DNA from: Labia minor
Lineage: Eukaryota; Arthropoda; Insecta; Dermaptera; Spongiphoridae
Direction: 5' to 3'
Length of the DNA stretch: 64,000 nucleotides
NCBI GenBank assembly: GCA_963082975.1
Contig: OY720349.1
Span: 64,354,501-64,418,500 of the forward strand
The translations under genes were made by a program, and so were the position numbers. The notes below the pieces were generated by a model. It ran no database searches and had not been told where the DNA came from. It saw only the letters and a list, made by a program, of their open reading frames with translations. Positions 1 through 10,826 of the stretch are shown one piece after another (position 1 is the stretch's first letter; the number at the start of each line of letters is the position of its first letter).

Positions 1-1696
1 TTACTTCAGATGATACACTATTCTATTTTTGCTGTGTTATATTATACAAATCGTATTACTAAATTTGAATTTTAATAGTTTATTATAACACAATATAAAA
101 TATAATTGATAATATAGACAAATATTTATAATTTGTTTTATCTTAACTTTTTGTTCTTATATTATTTCATTTAAATAATTCTTTACTTAATTTAAATTCT
201 ATTTTCAATTATTGTTTTACAATCATTGGCTTAATATCTTTTTTCTCACTTTTTAGATCGAAATCTAAATCTGGTTAAATTTTTATGACACCTGCAAAAT
301 TAACAAACAACAACAAAAAAAAATAAAAAATAAAAAAATAAAAAAATCAAATAAAACTTAACTACGTGGCTCGACTGTTGGCTGAAAGAGACAGTTAGGG
401 AGAGAGAACTGGAATGCTTGGAGGATGGGGATAGATGAAATGGGTGGTGTTCTGTTATCCCGTTTTTTGGCGATTATCTGATTGGAATTTTTATTCAACC
501 GCAGTGGTTGGTTGTTATTCGGTACTAAATAGATTTAACAGACAAAACACATAAAAACAATTGAAAAAGGCACACGTATTTGGCTATTTATCTGTAGAGT
601 CGATGGAAAGACATCAAAGAGCCTGCATAACCATTCAGATGGATTCCTTCCTGTTCTCTTCTATGGGCATAGTTGCACACCTCTAATTTAAGGATGGATT
701 AAAATTGCTCTTCTATTATTTATCCTTATTCGATTCAACTCATATCCTTTGTATTGTGGGAAATTAAAGCTGATGAAACATTACATCCCTTTAATATTTG
801 AAGAATTATTATTACCAAAAAAAAAAAACAGAAAGATAATATAAATGGTTAACATCTGTTGAACAGGGTTAATGATGGTGATGGGGGTTTAAATATTTTC
901 AAATAAATATTACTTATATAATAAAAGTTTATTTTATCTTACCCCAATACGTTGTCTTATTGTAAATATAATTCTTAAAATATAAATCTCCCCCTTTTAC
1001 AGTTTTTAATTCGAAACTAAAGAATTTTGAATATGATTGTACTCGAAATTGTGTTTTCAAATAGAAAGTGATTTATTATTTCGGAAACACAATTGGCCAT
1101 TTTTTAATTTAATTTAATTTTTAATTTTCAAATTTCTATACACACATATGGAAGTTATTGACCAAAAATTCAAACACGATATTTCATTCGTAATACCTGT
1201 TTCGTTCAAAGATATTTTCTCTTTTTATTGGAAAAAAATCAAACAAAAGCATAAAATATTGTAATTAAGTGGAAATTTATATTTAAAATGCATAGTTATA
1301 TCTCTAGCTCTCTTTCTCTAGACTCTGATATGATACAAATTTTTTCTATTAAATTTTGTTAATCGAAGTGTCAATTTTAATTATAGTTTATTTTATTTTT
1401 GTTGCTTTTTAAGATTATCTAGCAATAATTATTATGAAAATCATATTAGCCTACCTAAGTTTTAATAGAAAATCGGTGTGAATGATTATGAATCCCCAAG
1501 GATTAGTAAGCTTCCTTATTATCACTCAAATTTCTACAATTATTATTTCTATTAATACCATTTTACTTTTAAAATCTAATTTGATCCTCAATACATTAGT
1601 TTAAGTTTTTCTAAATGTTAATTCTATCAATTTCATCAAGTTTTTATAAAAATTTGATTTAACATTGAATCAATAAATGAATAATTTATAATTTTT
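1..1696. other. AT-rich non-coding sequence
   Basis: I see no gene or element with recognisable ends. Positions 360-760 are somewhat less AT-rich but hold no convincing coding frame and no splice-framed exon. Confidence 0.5.
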
Positions 1697-2326
1697 ACCG
1701 ACCGACGATAGTAAGGGAGGTATTGTTTTCACACCAAATTTCACATGTGGAGATTTTTACATATCTCCACGAATCATGCATTTTCTAAACAGAAAAAAGT
1801 ATTTTTAGCATGATGTCTGTCCGTCCGTCTGTCCGTCCGTCCGTATAGATGTGTACAGCCTGAACGGCTCAACCGATTTTGATGAAATTTGGTATATTTA
1901 CTTAATGCATCAGTGGGATGAATTGATCAACTTTTGGTGCAATTCCGGAGACCCGAAGTGGTAGTATTAGCGATCGACGATAGGAAGGAAAGGGTTATTT
2001 TCACACCAAAGGAGATTTTTTTATATATCACCACGAATCATGCACTTTGTATTGGTTTTATCCTCGAGAAAAATCATATTTATTAGTTTTTTCTTGATTT
2101 AAAATTATATGACGTCATCCAGCCATTCATGACGTCACAGCCTGGTCTTGCATATATATTATAAATAAAATAAAATTAAAAATGTTTATATTTATTATTT
2201 ATGTATGCCTATCTGTTTTTTATTACATTAATAGATATATGAAAATTATTTGAAATTGTTTCTGTAGCTGGAAATTAATTTATTTCAAACCGTCGGTCGG
2301 TTCGGACCTGGCCACAGGTCAACTTA
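1697..2326 (+). repeat. Dispersed ~600-bp repeat, copy A (ACCGACCGACG arms)
   Basis: The segment opens with ACCGACCGACG (1697-1707) and carries the inverted CGTCGGTCGGT at 2291-2301. Similarity to the other copies continues for about 25 bases past the right arm, so the true right end is near 2326. Inside are a short tandem run of gtccgtccg (about 1815-1842), a hairpin GTGGAGAT/ATCTCCAC (1746-1769), a stretch reading 'gatgaaatttggtat' that is common in arthropod mobile repeats, and two TGACGTCA-like sites near 2110-2140. Related copies lie at 21366-21872 and 49349-49776, both in the opposite orientation, with an end fragment at 63712-63737. There is no coding frame, so it is presumably non-autonomous. 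I cannot assign a superfamily. Confidence 0.65.
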
Positions 2327-3472
2327 TTTATTTTATTATTGTTATTATTTTACTGAGTGAATTATATATAAAATATTTTAAACAATAATTAAATTAAGGC
2401 ACTTGTATATTTAATAATAAAATAATAGTTATATTGAATATTTTAAAAGTAAATTTTAATTTATGGAATAAATTTTCTAGGCCCTCTGGCACTCTTGTCA
2501 TAGATTTCAAATTCGCTTCAACTCTATTGAATAATTTTCATCAATTCAAGGTCCCCCTATACTACTTCCATTTACTAATTTGCTTTGTTTTATTGTTTTC
2601 ATCATTTTCCCTGATAAAATTTAATCAAAATATAATAATTTATTATTATTAATAATAATAATAATATTAATAATAAATATAATAATAATTTACCTCTCAT
2701 TCCTCTAATCGCTATAGAAAATTCAATTTGTACATTCGGATTAAAATATGATTAACTTCGTTAGTGTATCTATTGTAGTAGACTGTACCATTTTTATCAC
2801 TCTCTATCCCATTCTCTCAAAAGTGATTAAAATTGCCAATATTGAATTTTCAAAATTGTCATTTTACAAACGACCTCAATTGTAAATATTATGCTAATGG
2901 CTAATTTTAAACCTGACGTTATTTCCTTTTATTTTTTATTTTGGGTGGAGAAGGGGGGAGGTAGAGGAGAGTGGAATTGATAGAGTGGGAGAATAGGGAG
3001 GATCAAAGTTTAATGTAACATTTGCATGATAATTCATTTCGTCTGCTCTGAATGTAGATTTTGTCAGATAGACAGACAAATCAAGTGGTTTAAAAATAAA
3101 ATGGCCCCCGATGGAATTGTCTAGAAAAAAAAAAAAATTGGCCATTCAAATCAGTATACATATTAAGAATGATAATAAGTGTGAATGGTTCTCCAATTCA
3201 CGTATCCACACGTATATATTTGAGAGAAGGGTTTTTTTAATCCCTGCACTCTCTCTCTCTCTCCATCAATGTGTGTGTGTGTGTCAATGGGTCGATTTAT
3301 TGTCGGCCATTCGACTCGTACGCTCCACGAATTTCAAAATATTACAGTCTAACCATCGATTTAAAAAAAAGAAAAATAACCAACCCTTAACATTGCATAG
3401 ATTTTGAGTCTCATAGCTTTTCAGTTTTTTCGGCAAACTACCATCTCACACTCCCAGTCCCTGACAAAGATT
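2327..3472. other. Non-coding, with microsatellites
   Basis: The stretch is AT-rich, with an AAT/TTA-rich tract at about 2630-2690 and a (CT)n run at 3249-3263 followed closely by a (GT)n run at 3270-3284. No gene is seen. Confidence 0.5.
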
Positions 3473-3651
3473 AGTTGGGGATTTTCAATTCCTGTCCGGG
3501 CGACCGTTGGTACCACTAGACGCCAAGACAACAATTACTTTTTCATGTATATTGTATTATATATATTTTATCATTTCTCAATTATTAAATGTCCACTCAT
3601 TGATTTATAAACCTGCTTATTTATTTATCTGTGACCAAGCTTCCTCTTACA
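3473..3651 (+). repeat. 5' LTR of the TRIM-like element
   Basis: This is the left member of the near-identical pair. It ends CTTACA directly before the primer site. Its first bases (TAGTTGGGG) differ by a small indel from the TGTTGGGG of the right LTR. Confidence 0.75.
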
Positions 3652-3654
3652 AAT

Positions 3655-3668
3655 GGTTATGGCCCCAG
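3655..3668 (+). other. Primer-binding site, internal initiator tRNA-Met type
   Basis: The sequence GGTTATGGCCCCAG lies three bases after the LTR. It matches the complement of the anticodon-arm region of animal initiator tRNA-Met (GGTTATGGGCCCAG) with one mismatch, and the following GCAC also fits the tRNA if one base is inserted. Drosophila copia is known to prime from a cleaved half tRNA-iMet at this position. Confidence 0.75.
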
Positions 3669-3908
3669 GCACATCAAATGAACTATAATTAAGATTATTC
3701 GATAGTAGTGAGTGATTTATTAAAATTAATTAATTAATTAATTTGGAATCTCCATTTTATTTTAAAATAAACAAAAAACAAACATAAAAATTAACTCCTT
3801 TATCTAGCCTGTGCTAACAATATAATAGTAATTTTATGATTATAATATTATATTTATAAATAAACAATTAATAATTTTGTGAGATTGAGAAATCCCGCAC
3901 ATGAATTT

Positions 3909-3918
3909 AGGGAGAGAT
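3909..3918 (+). other. Candidate polypurine tract
   Basis: The purine-rich run agggagaga lies directly before the TGTTGGGG start of the right LTR, where plus-strand priming would begin. Confidence 0.5.
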
Positions 3919-4098
3919 TGTTGGGGATTTTCAATTCCTGTCCGGGCGACCGTTGGTACCACTAGACGCCAAGACAACAATTACTTTTTCATGTATATTG
4001 TATTATATATATTTTATCATTTCTCAATTATTAAATCTCCACTCATTGATTTATAAACCTGCTTATTTATTTATCTTGTGACTAAGCTTCCTCTTACA
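3919..4098 (+). repeat. 3' LTR of the TRIM-like element
   Basis: It opens TGTTGGGG and closes CTTACA. It differs from the left LTR by single-base changes (for example tctccactc against tgtccactc) and a one-base insertion near 4076. Confidence 0.75.
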
Positions 4099-4532
4099 GT
4101 TTTGTCATTTGATATTTAGTTTTCTGGCTTGTTGTTATTATTGTTGTTGTTGTTTTTGTTGCTATATATGCAATATTATTTCATAGTCAACTATTTTTAT
4201 TATTTATTCAAATTAATTTTTATATATATATATTTTTAATGGTCATATAATTTATTACTAATTTTAAATTTTCTTTTAACTAAGTTCATGTTCTTAATTA
4301 CTAATTGGATCTTTATTTTATCTAAAAATTTATTGAGACAAACAATGAATGCTCTTATTTGATAAATACGTTTGACAGATGTTGTAATTTATTCATTGAA
4401 TAAACAAATATTTAAAAAGAAACTGTTTTTTTTTCTTTTATAAAATGTTTATTTTAATTTTTACCAATTCTTTTAAAATAAAAGAGAAAGGTAAAAATTG
4501 TTCTTAACAGGCAAATAAAATTGTCACCGATT

Positions 4533-4570
<38 letters not shown>

Positions 4571-5421
4571 TCTTAAAAGTAGAGAAAGAGAGAGAGAGAG
4601 ATATTTTTCTTCCTTTTACTCTTTAATAATAAATGAAAGAGTCCATCAAATAGAGCAAAAGAAAAGGAACCCATTTCTTCTGAAAGTCCTATTTAATTAT
4701 CGTCCAATTAGATATCACAAAAGGTCACAATCTTTTTCCACTCTTTCTCACTTGTTCTTGGGATAAGATGGAAGGGGTTCATTTCTTAATGATACGAGTT
4801 TAACGACACTTGGAGTTTTTCTTTTACAGTTTAATTATGAGTTAAATATTTTTTGATATTTTTTTTTTAAATATAAATTTAAAGAAAGAATATATTACAA
4901 GACATCTTTAAAATTCTTAAAGGATTTGTACAATTTTAGCAATGACCATTTACATTTGTAATACACAATGAAATTCAAACTTAATTTTAAACAAATGTAT
5001 ATGCTAATTCCATAGATCATAAATTCCTTGAAATTTATGATTTAATGATTGGCTTAAATTAAATTTTATTAAGTTCAAGCTTTATAATCTGTTCGATTTT
5101 GTCTTATATTTATTAAATAAAATTCTGACTATATAAACAAATATGAAAAAATGGAAAAGTTAGGAATTAGATATATACTTTTTGAACAATATATTAGTAG
5201 TTGATTAAGCTAAGTTAAGCTAACTTTAGAAGACTACAGTAAATGATATTTTAAATATTAATTTAAATAAATCTAATTTCTCTAATTTTGGTTAGTACAT
5301 ACATTCAATTACCAAAGTCATCTCAAAGATAATTCAAAATTTTATTGGAATATATGTATATTAAATACAAAATAAAAACAATCAATCTAATAGGAAAATT
5401 TCTCAAATAATTTCAAAACAG
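4099..5421. other. Non-coding, with inverted dinucleotide microsatellite
   Basis: The stretch is AT-rich and without genes. It holds a (TC)n run (4537-4567) followed about 13 bases later by an (AG)n run (4581-4601), which together could form a hairpin. Confidence 0.5.
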
Positions 5422-5675
5422 TTGAATAGTTGCAAACTAAAAGGTTCGTTGTCTATTTTTTGACGTTTTTGAATTATTGGCTTAACATTTCTGTATTCCC
5501 TAAACTAATTCTTATATTAAAACCATTTTCTCTCATAGATTCTTTTCTTCATATTAATTAAACTTAATAAAATAATATTCATCTAAACAACATATTTTGA
5601 GAGGGAATCAGTTTTTTTAGCTCCTGAAAAAATTGCTTTAAAGGACATCTAGCTTTTTAGTTTGCAACGATTCAA
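5422..5675. mobile_element. MITE, 254 bp, 21-bp inverted ends
   Basis: The left end TTGAATAGTTGCAAACTAAAA (5422-5442) and the right end (5655-5675) are inverted copies with one mismatch. The interior has no coding frame. I do not see a convincing target duplication, so the superfamily is open. It sits 85 bp left of another TIR element. Confidence 0.6.
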
Positions 5676-5759
5676 TTAATTTCCATAGAATGTGAAATTG
5701 CATCATTTGATCAATTTACTGAACAAAAATACTTATTCATAAAAATAAATAAATTGAGA

Positions 5760-6493
5760 AAAGCATACAGTCGTTGGCTCCGAGCCAGTCATTGGCCTCC
5801 TATCACTAAAACCAAAATAATAAGAGATTGAATAAGTGAATCGACCAAAAAAAATATTGTCAAAATGCGCTATTAACTCTATTCTTATGGTGTCAATGCT
5901 GTTCAAGGATACCACAACTGTTTAGGCGCAGAGTGAATTTTTATCAACAACGTGTGTTTGTACTTGCAAAAATTAGCAGCCTGGTAAGCATAAGCATAGT
6001 TTAAATTTGTTGTTTAAAAATTACTTATTGCTATGATTATCGCCATTTCCTGTTCTAAGAAACTAAATAGCTCTATGAAATGATTGATTATTTAAAATAT
6101 TTGTTAATGTTGTTGTTTACAATAATTTGGCTGGAGCCAATAACTATATCCAGAAAAGACTGGAGGTTGACTGAAGTGATTGGCCCAGGTATCAATAACT
6201 GTGATTTTTACTATTTTTAATAAAAATAGCTTCTTGCGCTCTAATAACATTCTAATTAGTGGCAAGAAAATTTGGGGGCAATAACTATATCAAGGGGCCA
6301 ATAACTGTATTTTTTATTATTTTTTGTTTAATTAAGTACTATTTGAAAATGTCATGAGAAAATGATTTTTTTTTTATTCATCAAAATGCTCATAGTATCT
6401 ACGTTCTGCAAACCTAATTTGACACAAATTGTTACACAATTTGTCCAGATATGCATTAAAGACTGCTTAAGGGGGCCAACGACTGTATGCTTT
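5760..6493 (+). mobile_element. Non-autonomous TIR element, copy 1 (CATACAGTCGTTGGC ends)
   Basis: A perfect 19-bp inverted repeat bounds the segment: AAAGCATACAGTCGTTGGC at 5760-5778 and its complement at 6475-6493. Variants of the terminal motif recur inside: gccagtcattggcc near 5783, gccaataactatatcc near 6137 and ggccaataactgtattt near 6297. Such internal iterations are typical of transposase-binding subterminal repeats. A second copy lies inverted at 14815-15160 and shares the central block around gtcatgagaaaatgattttt. There is no transposase frame. The right TIR end was later hit by a hAT MITE, whose 8-bp target includes its last bases. Confidence 0.7.
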
Positions 6494-6497
6494 AGCC

Positions 6498-6940
6498 CAG
6501 AGGTTCTTAAACCTTTGTACTCCGCGGACCCCCACTTGAAAAAAAAATTTTTGACGGACCCCATCCCAACTTTAGGTACTTTAAGTCATTTTATTAGTTA
6601 ATTTCTGGCTTACGATCTCATAAGAACAAGGATATATGATGGATATTTCTAACAGTGATTGGTGAATAACGATTTTTTTGCATATAGTAGAACACATTTT
6701 ATTAGAAATTATAATATTGAAGAAAGAAAATTCAGCTAAATATGAAGATGGAAACGGTAGCAATAGTTTTCTTGCACATTTCGTTGAATTTGGGTATTTG
6801 ATCTCTGTTTCCTCACAAAGTCATGCCATCGCTTCTTTTATATTAATTAAAGTTTTAACTGACTCATCATTTTCTCGTGCACCTGTACGATGGCTTTGCG
6901 GACCCCCAGGGGTCCGCGGACCACAGTTTAAGAACCTCTG
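6498..6940. mobile_element. hAT-type MITE with 8-bp target duplication
   Basis: The ends are perfect 15-bp inverted repeats, CAGAGGTTCTTAAAC and its complement, followed on both sides by related GGTCCGCGGACCCC-type sequence. The 8 bp CTTTAGCC flank both sides (6490-6497 and 6941-6948). An 8-bp duplication with CAGNGGTTCT-type ends is the hAT signature. The interior of about 440 bp is non-coding, so it would need a transposase in trans. The left target copy overlaps the last four bases of the preceding element's TIR, so this MITE inserted later. Confidence 0.85.
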
Positions 6941-6948
6941 CTTTAGCC

Positions 6949-7628
6949 TACCTATTTTTATATATATTTAATAAATTTATATCATCATTTTGTTCAATAG
7001 TAAAACTAAAATTAAAAGGATTTAATAATATATATAATCATATACACCCCTTTGTTGTTGATCTCAATATAAATTTTAATCACGATTTAAAAAACGAAGA
7101 TAAGATATATACTAAATGTAGTAATGGTGTTATTTTACAACTCATAAATCCCATCTCATTTCTGACCCTTCTTTTAATGATGGAGATAAAAATCACTAGT
7201 TATAAACATCATTAAAGTATAAGTGAAAAAAAACATAAGAAAAACAAAAATTTATCTTAATACTTAAATTCTTTTAATAAATTAATTCAAAAATTTTTAG
7301 TAAAATCTTTACAATATAATAAAAATATATTATGATCCAAATGTAGAGGTTCTTATCCCTACTTCATTCAATAGATTCTCTTTTATTTTATTTTAGGGAA
7401 AGATTAGTTTTTTCTATTTCTCTTTTTCATGTTTTCATTGGGATTTTATTTTCTGATCACCAAATAAATAAAACATTATTGATAAAAAAAAAAAAAGAAA
7501 AAAAGATTTGTTTTTGTTTTGTATTCCTTTATTTACTTTTCATTAGAATTCGCTTGGCAAAAGAAATAACATATTGTATTCTTTCTTTTCATTGACTTAT
7601 TTAAATTAAAAATAAGGAAAGATTATAA
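6949..7628. other. AT-rich non-coding sequence
   Basis: I see nothing recognisable beyond short A- and T-runs. Confidence 0.5.
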
Positions 7629-7734
7629 TCAATATATACGTATATAAAAGTGAAATGTGAGTATGTTTGTACACGGCTGTTGATTGGTCAAGGGATCCAA
7701 GAGGTGGAAATAAAGAGTTTCTAGGAAACAAACA

Positions 7735-7876
7735 AACTATCATCAAAGCTCAGGGGCTGCGGAATTCATTTGCAATCCCCATGTTTTTCCCACGGCCAAT
7801 TATATGTTGCATGTTCGCGAGTAGGTACAAAACAACATTGGTTTATTTACGCTCCAAGTGGAAAAACAGAGAACGC
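7735..7876 (+). pseudogene. Helitron Rep/helicase C-terminal remnant
   Basis: Two reading frames together give the end of a Pif1-type helicase. The first has TIIKAQG, matching the TINKAQGQ helicase motif. After a frameshift near 7760 the second reads GIHLQSPCFSHGQLYVACSR, followed by VG and then FIYAPSGKTENA before two stop codons. The SHGQLYVA(C)SR block is the conserved last helicase motif of Helitron Rep-Hel proteins, which unwind DNA during rolling-circle transposition. Only about 45 residues of a normally >1000-residue protein remain, with a frameshift and an early end, so it is not functional. The sequence turns directly into reverse transcriptase, which marks the LINE insertion point. 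Confidence 0.8.
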
Positions 7877-8879
7877 TTAGTAAAGCATACGTATGACTCA
7901 ATAGATCCGGATAAACTTTTTCAAATTTTTTTTGATCTTCATATTTGTCTTCAGGGTAGTAAAGAAAGAGTAAGATGCGGAAATCAATTGTCAGAAACTT
8001 TCGAAATTCTGAATGGGATACACTATCACCAATTTTATTTAATTTAGCATTTGAGTATGTGATTACACAAATTGGGAAAAAATCACTCTAAATGCAATTA
8101 AACAAAAAAATTCAAAAATTAGGCTAAGCAGACGTCTTATATATAAATATTATAGGATATTCGGCATTTGCAATTAAAGGTAGTATAAAAATATTAATTG
8201 AGGCAGGAAATAAGATGGGGATTGAAATTAATAGGGATAAAACAAAATTTTTAGTAACAAGAAAAACATTATTAACACACAAAGTCTTAACATACAAAAT
8301 GTAGAATTTCAAAATGTAGAAAAATTTAAATACTTAAATTCTGTAATTACAAAGGATAATAATATCGGATAAGAATTTAAATCGAGGTCGCAATCGGGTA
8401 ACGCCTATTATCATACAGTAAAGAGGCTTATCTCATCAAAACTTTTATCAAATTAGATGAAAATTGAAATATTTAAAACAATTATTTTGCCTGTTGTATT
8501 ATATGGGTGATCGATGTTCTTGGGAGACGAAAGTAGATATTAGGATTGTTCGCAGCATTTAAGGACCAAGGAAAGATGAAGTCACCGGAGATGGCATAAC
8601 GAGGAATTGCATCTCCAGATATAGTTAAGGTTAGTAAGGTTATAAAATGGGATGGGAAGGGGTTAGGGCTAGAATGGTAGATTAAAGATCAGCGAAAAAT
8701 ATTGGGAAACGTCTGGTGGGATTGGGAAGATCAAGGACGCGTTGAGTAGACAATGTAGGGACGTGGACAGATGGGACAGGGTAGGATTTAGATGGTTATA
8801 GCTCAGGATTGGGATACTTGGAGAAATGGGGCTGCTTTCGAGATCCGTAGAGACAAAGAGATAGATAGATTTAATTTAC
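7873..8879 (+). pseudogene. Non-LTR retrotransposon (LINE), reverse transcriptase remnant
   Basis: The frame starting near 7880 reads KHTYDSIDPDKLFQIFFDL, matching reverse transcriptase motif A (KAYDSIDRDKLF). It continues with GSKERVRCGNQLSETFEILN and, after a frameshift, LSPILFNLAFEYVI. The YADD catalytic box is destroyed (GYADD has become G*ADV near 8125). Further on are FKYLNSVIT and IILPVVLYG, then scattered pieces of the C-terminal region. The element ends in gatagatagatt, an (ATAG)n-type tail. It is 5'-truncated within the polymerase domain and broken by several stops and frameshifts. The clade is probably RTE- or I-like, but I cannot fix it. Shorter 3' ends of the same family lie elsewhere in the window. 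Confidence 0.8.
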
Positions 8880-9043
8880 TGATTAAATTAAAATATCTTT
8901 TAAATAAGTACACAAACAGAAATGATAATATAATGTAATATACTAATTGAAACAAAATGGATGAAAACTTTTTACATACAGACTTCCAACGAAATACTAT
9001 GTATTACTTCGGGGGTACAGGGGGCGGAGCGCTGATCAGCTAG

Positions 9044-10783
9044 TATAATATACAATTTGTTTTTAATTAATAACCAAATTTTGATGTAGGAATATTATTT
9101 TATGCATTTTATATATTTAATAAATAACTATAGGAAAATATATAGAAATGTAAATTTCTAATTTAAATTACATAATGAGAACAAATGTTTATTACAAAAT
9201 ATTACAGGAAATAAATGCTACAAAACTAAAATTTTATATTTAAGTCAGTGTGAGTTTACAACAACATTTAAAATTAAAGAAATAAAAATCTTGAAAAAAA
9301 ACTTCTTTGTTTTTTTGTTTTTTTTTTGTATTAAAAACATTAAAATTAAAATCTATTAAAATCTTTAAGTAATTGTTAATTACTCTATAATTTTGATAAC
9401 GATTGTTTTAATTGAAACATTAATAATTTATTTTATTTAAAATTAAGTATGTAGATATTTTTATAATATATTATTATATTATACATTTTATTTAAAGTTT
9501 TTATATGTATATATTTTTATATTAATAATTAATTATATTTCATATTGTTCAAAATGATCGGATTGTAATTAGGAGAAGAAAAAAAAGAACGAAAATGTCA
9601 AAGATCTTGATTGATTGATCGATTTGTTTTCCAGTTCAGTAACTTTTTGTTGTTCCACTTTATAAAAAAAGGATCGAACCGATAATTTGGTAAATGGGTA
9701 GCTAACCTGAACGGATCACGACACCTCTTTCCAATCAACCCTTTTCTCCCTATTATTTTTTTTAAATATATTTTTATGAATGGCATATCTATAGATTTCA
9801 ATTGAAGGTAGATCAATCAACAAGTTTTGCATATTGCTCTTAATGACATTTAAACATGAAATGAATATAACACCAATGTATATTCAGTATCATCAAATAA
9901 TTATTTATATACATATAATAATAAATACAAATAAAAAAATTCATCTAATCTGATAAATTAATCCAAATCTCAATAAATTGCAATAATTAATACAATAATT
10001 CCTTGATTATTATGAATTAAATTATAAAAACTAATGTTTAAGAGAATATCAATTATTATTATGGAAACTTGGTGTAATTTTTAAAATTTTCATTTATATA
10101 TAATATATTATATTAGAATAACAATATAATATCTATGTCTACCTTTTCTATTATATTTTATAAATTATATAGAATGACAAAAAAAACATCTCGTTTTATA
10201 AATGCACTTTATTTTTTATACTATTTTTTTTTAAATAAAATTATTATTTAATTAAATTAGTGAATAATTATACAATGCATTTAAATAAAATTTTGATAAA
10301 AGGATTCAAATGACATAAGTCTCTTAACGTGGACACTCCAAATTTTTTTTTAGGTATTCAATTAACATTAAATTATTCTAATTGATATTATTTTCGATCA
10401 TATTAATTTAATAAAATTTCTTATTAGCTGTCATCTCCAAAGAGTTGAGTATTTATAAAAATAACAGTCAATTTAAATCCAAACATAAAAATTAAATAAA
10501 ATAAAATCGACAAATCATTTAAAACTAATAAATAAATTATGAAAAAATAATAAATAAGTTCTGAAAATTTTTTAATAAATGATAACAATATAAATTTGAA
10601 TTAATATTAGAAATTGTATATAGATATCAAAAAAATAATATAAATAAATATATTCACTTAGACTAGAGTAGAAATACTTGTAAATGGTTGGAATAAATAA
10701 ACATACGAAACAATTAAACAAATCTCATAAACAAGATTCATGTTTCTTCTACTAGACACATATTGCCACTTTACCATGAATAC

Positions 10784-10826
<43 letters not shown>

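Larger units (their letters stand above)
3473..4098 (+). mobile_element. TRIM-like miniature copia-type LTR element
   Basis: Two direct repeats of about 178 bp (3473-3651 and 3919-4098) differ at only a few positions and enclose about 267 bp with no coding capacity. The right repeat starts TGTTGGGG and ends CTTACA, giving the TG...CA ends of an LTR; the left copy starts TAGTTGGGG. A primer-binding site matching the anticodon region of initiator tRNA-Met follows the left repeat, and a purine-rich tract precedes the right one. LTRs of 100-250 bp, a tiny interior, a Met-tRNA primer site and a purine tract are the defining traits of terminal-repeat retrotransposons in miniature. Use of the internal iMet site is the habit of Drosophila copia and its relatives. 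I could not find a 5-bp target duplication, so the left end may have been rearranged. Confidence 0.75.
7629..9043 (+). mobile_element. Helitron, decayed, with a nested LINE
   Basis: The proposed left end is A|TC at 7628-7630, followed by AT-rich sequence and 'aatgtgagtatgtttgt', which resembles the TCTATATATATAAAAGG start of the copy at 22875-23468. The right end reads GCTGATCAGCTAG|T (CTAG at 9040-9043), the CTRR-T terminus of Helitrons. The last ~160 bp (8880-9043) are the reverse complement of the 3' region of the copies at 17913, 22875 and 29420, including the gggggtacagggggcggagc block. A Pif1-like helicase remnant lies inside (7735-7876), and a non-LTR retrotransposon is inserted after it (7873-8879). 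The right end is well supported; the left end is inferred. Confidence 0.7.

Noticed and set aside
600..680. Short frame VDGKTSKSLHNHSDGF
   Set aside because: It is about 50 codons with no start, splice site or recognised family.
2434..2652. 72-codon frame
   Set aside because: It lies in AT-rich sequence with Phe/Leu/Ile-dominated translation and no motif or splice context.
3111..3407. 98-codon frame next to the TRIM-like element
   Set aside because: It spans the CT and GT microsatellites, which give low-complexity peptide; no domain is seen.
9596..9816. 72-codon - strand frame and B-box-like GGTTCGATCC with T-run as a tRNA gene
   Set aside because: The B-box is perfect, but no A-box lies at the right distance and the arms do not fold as a cloverleaf. 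The peptide has no known motif.
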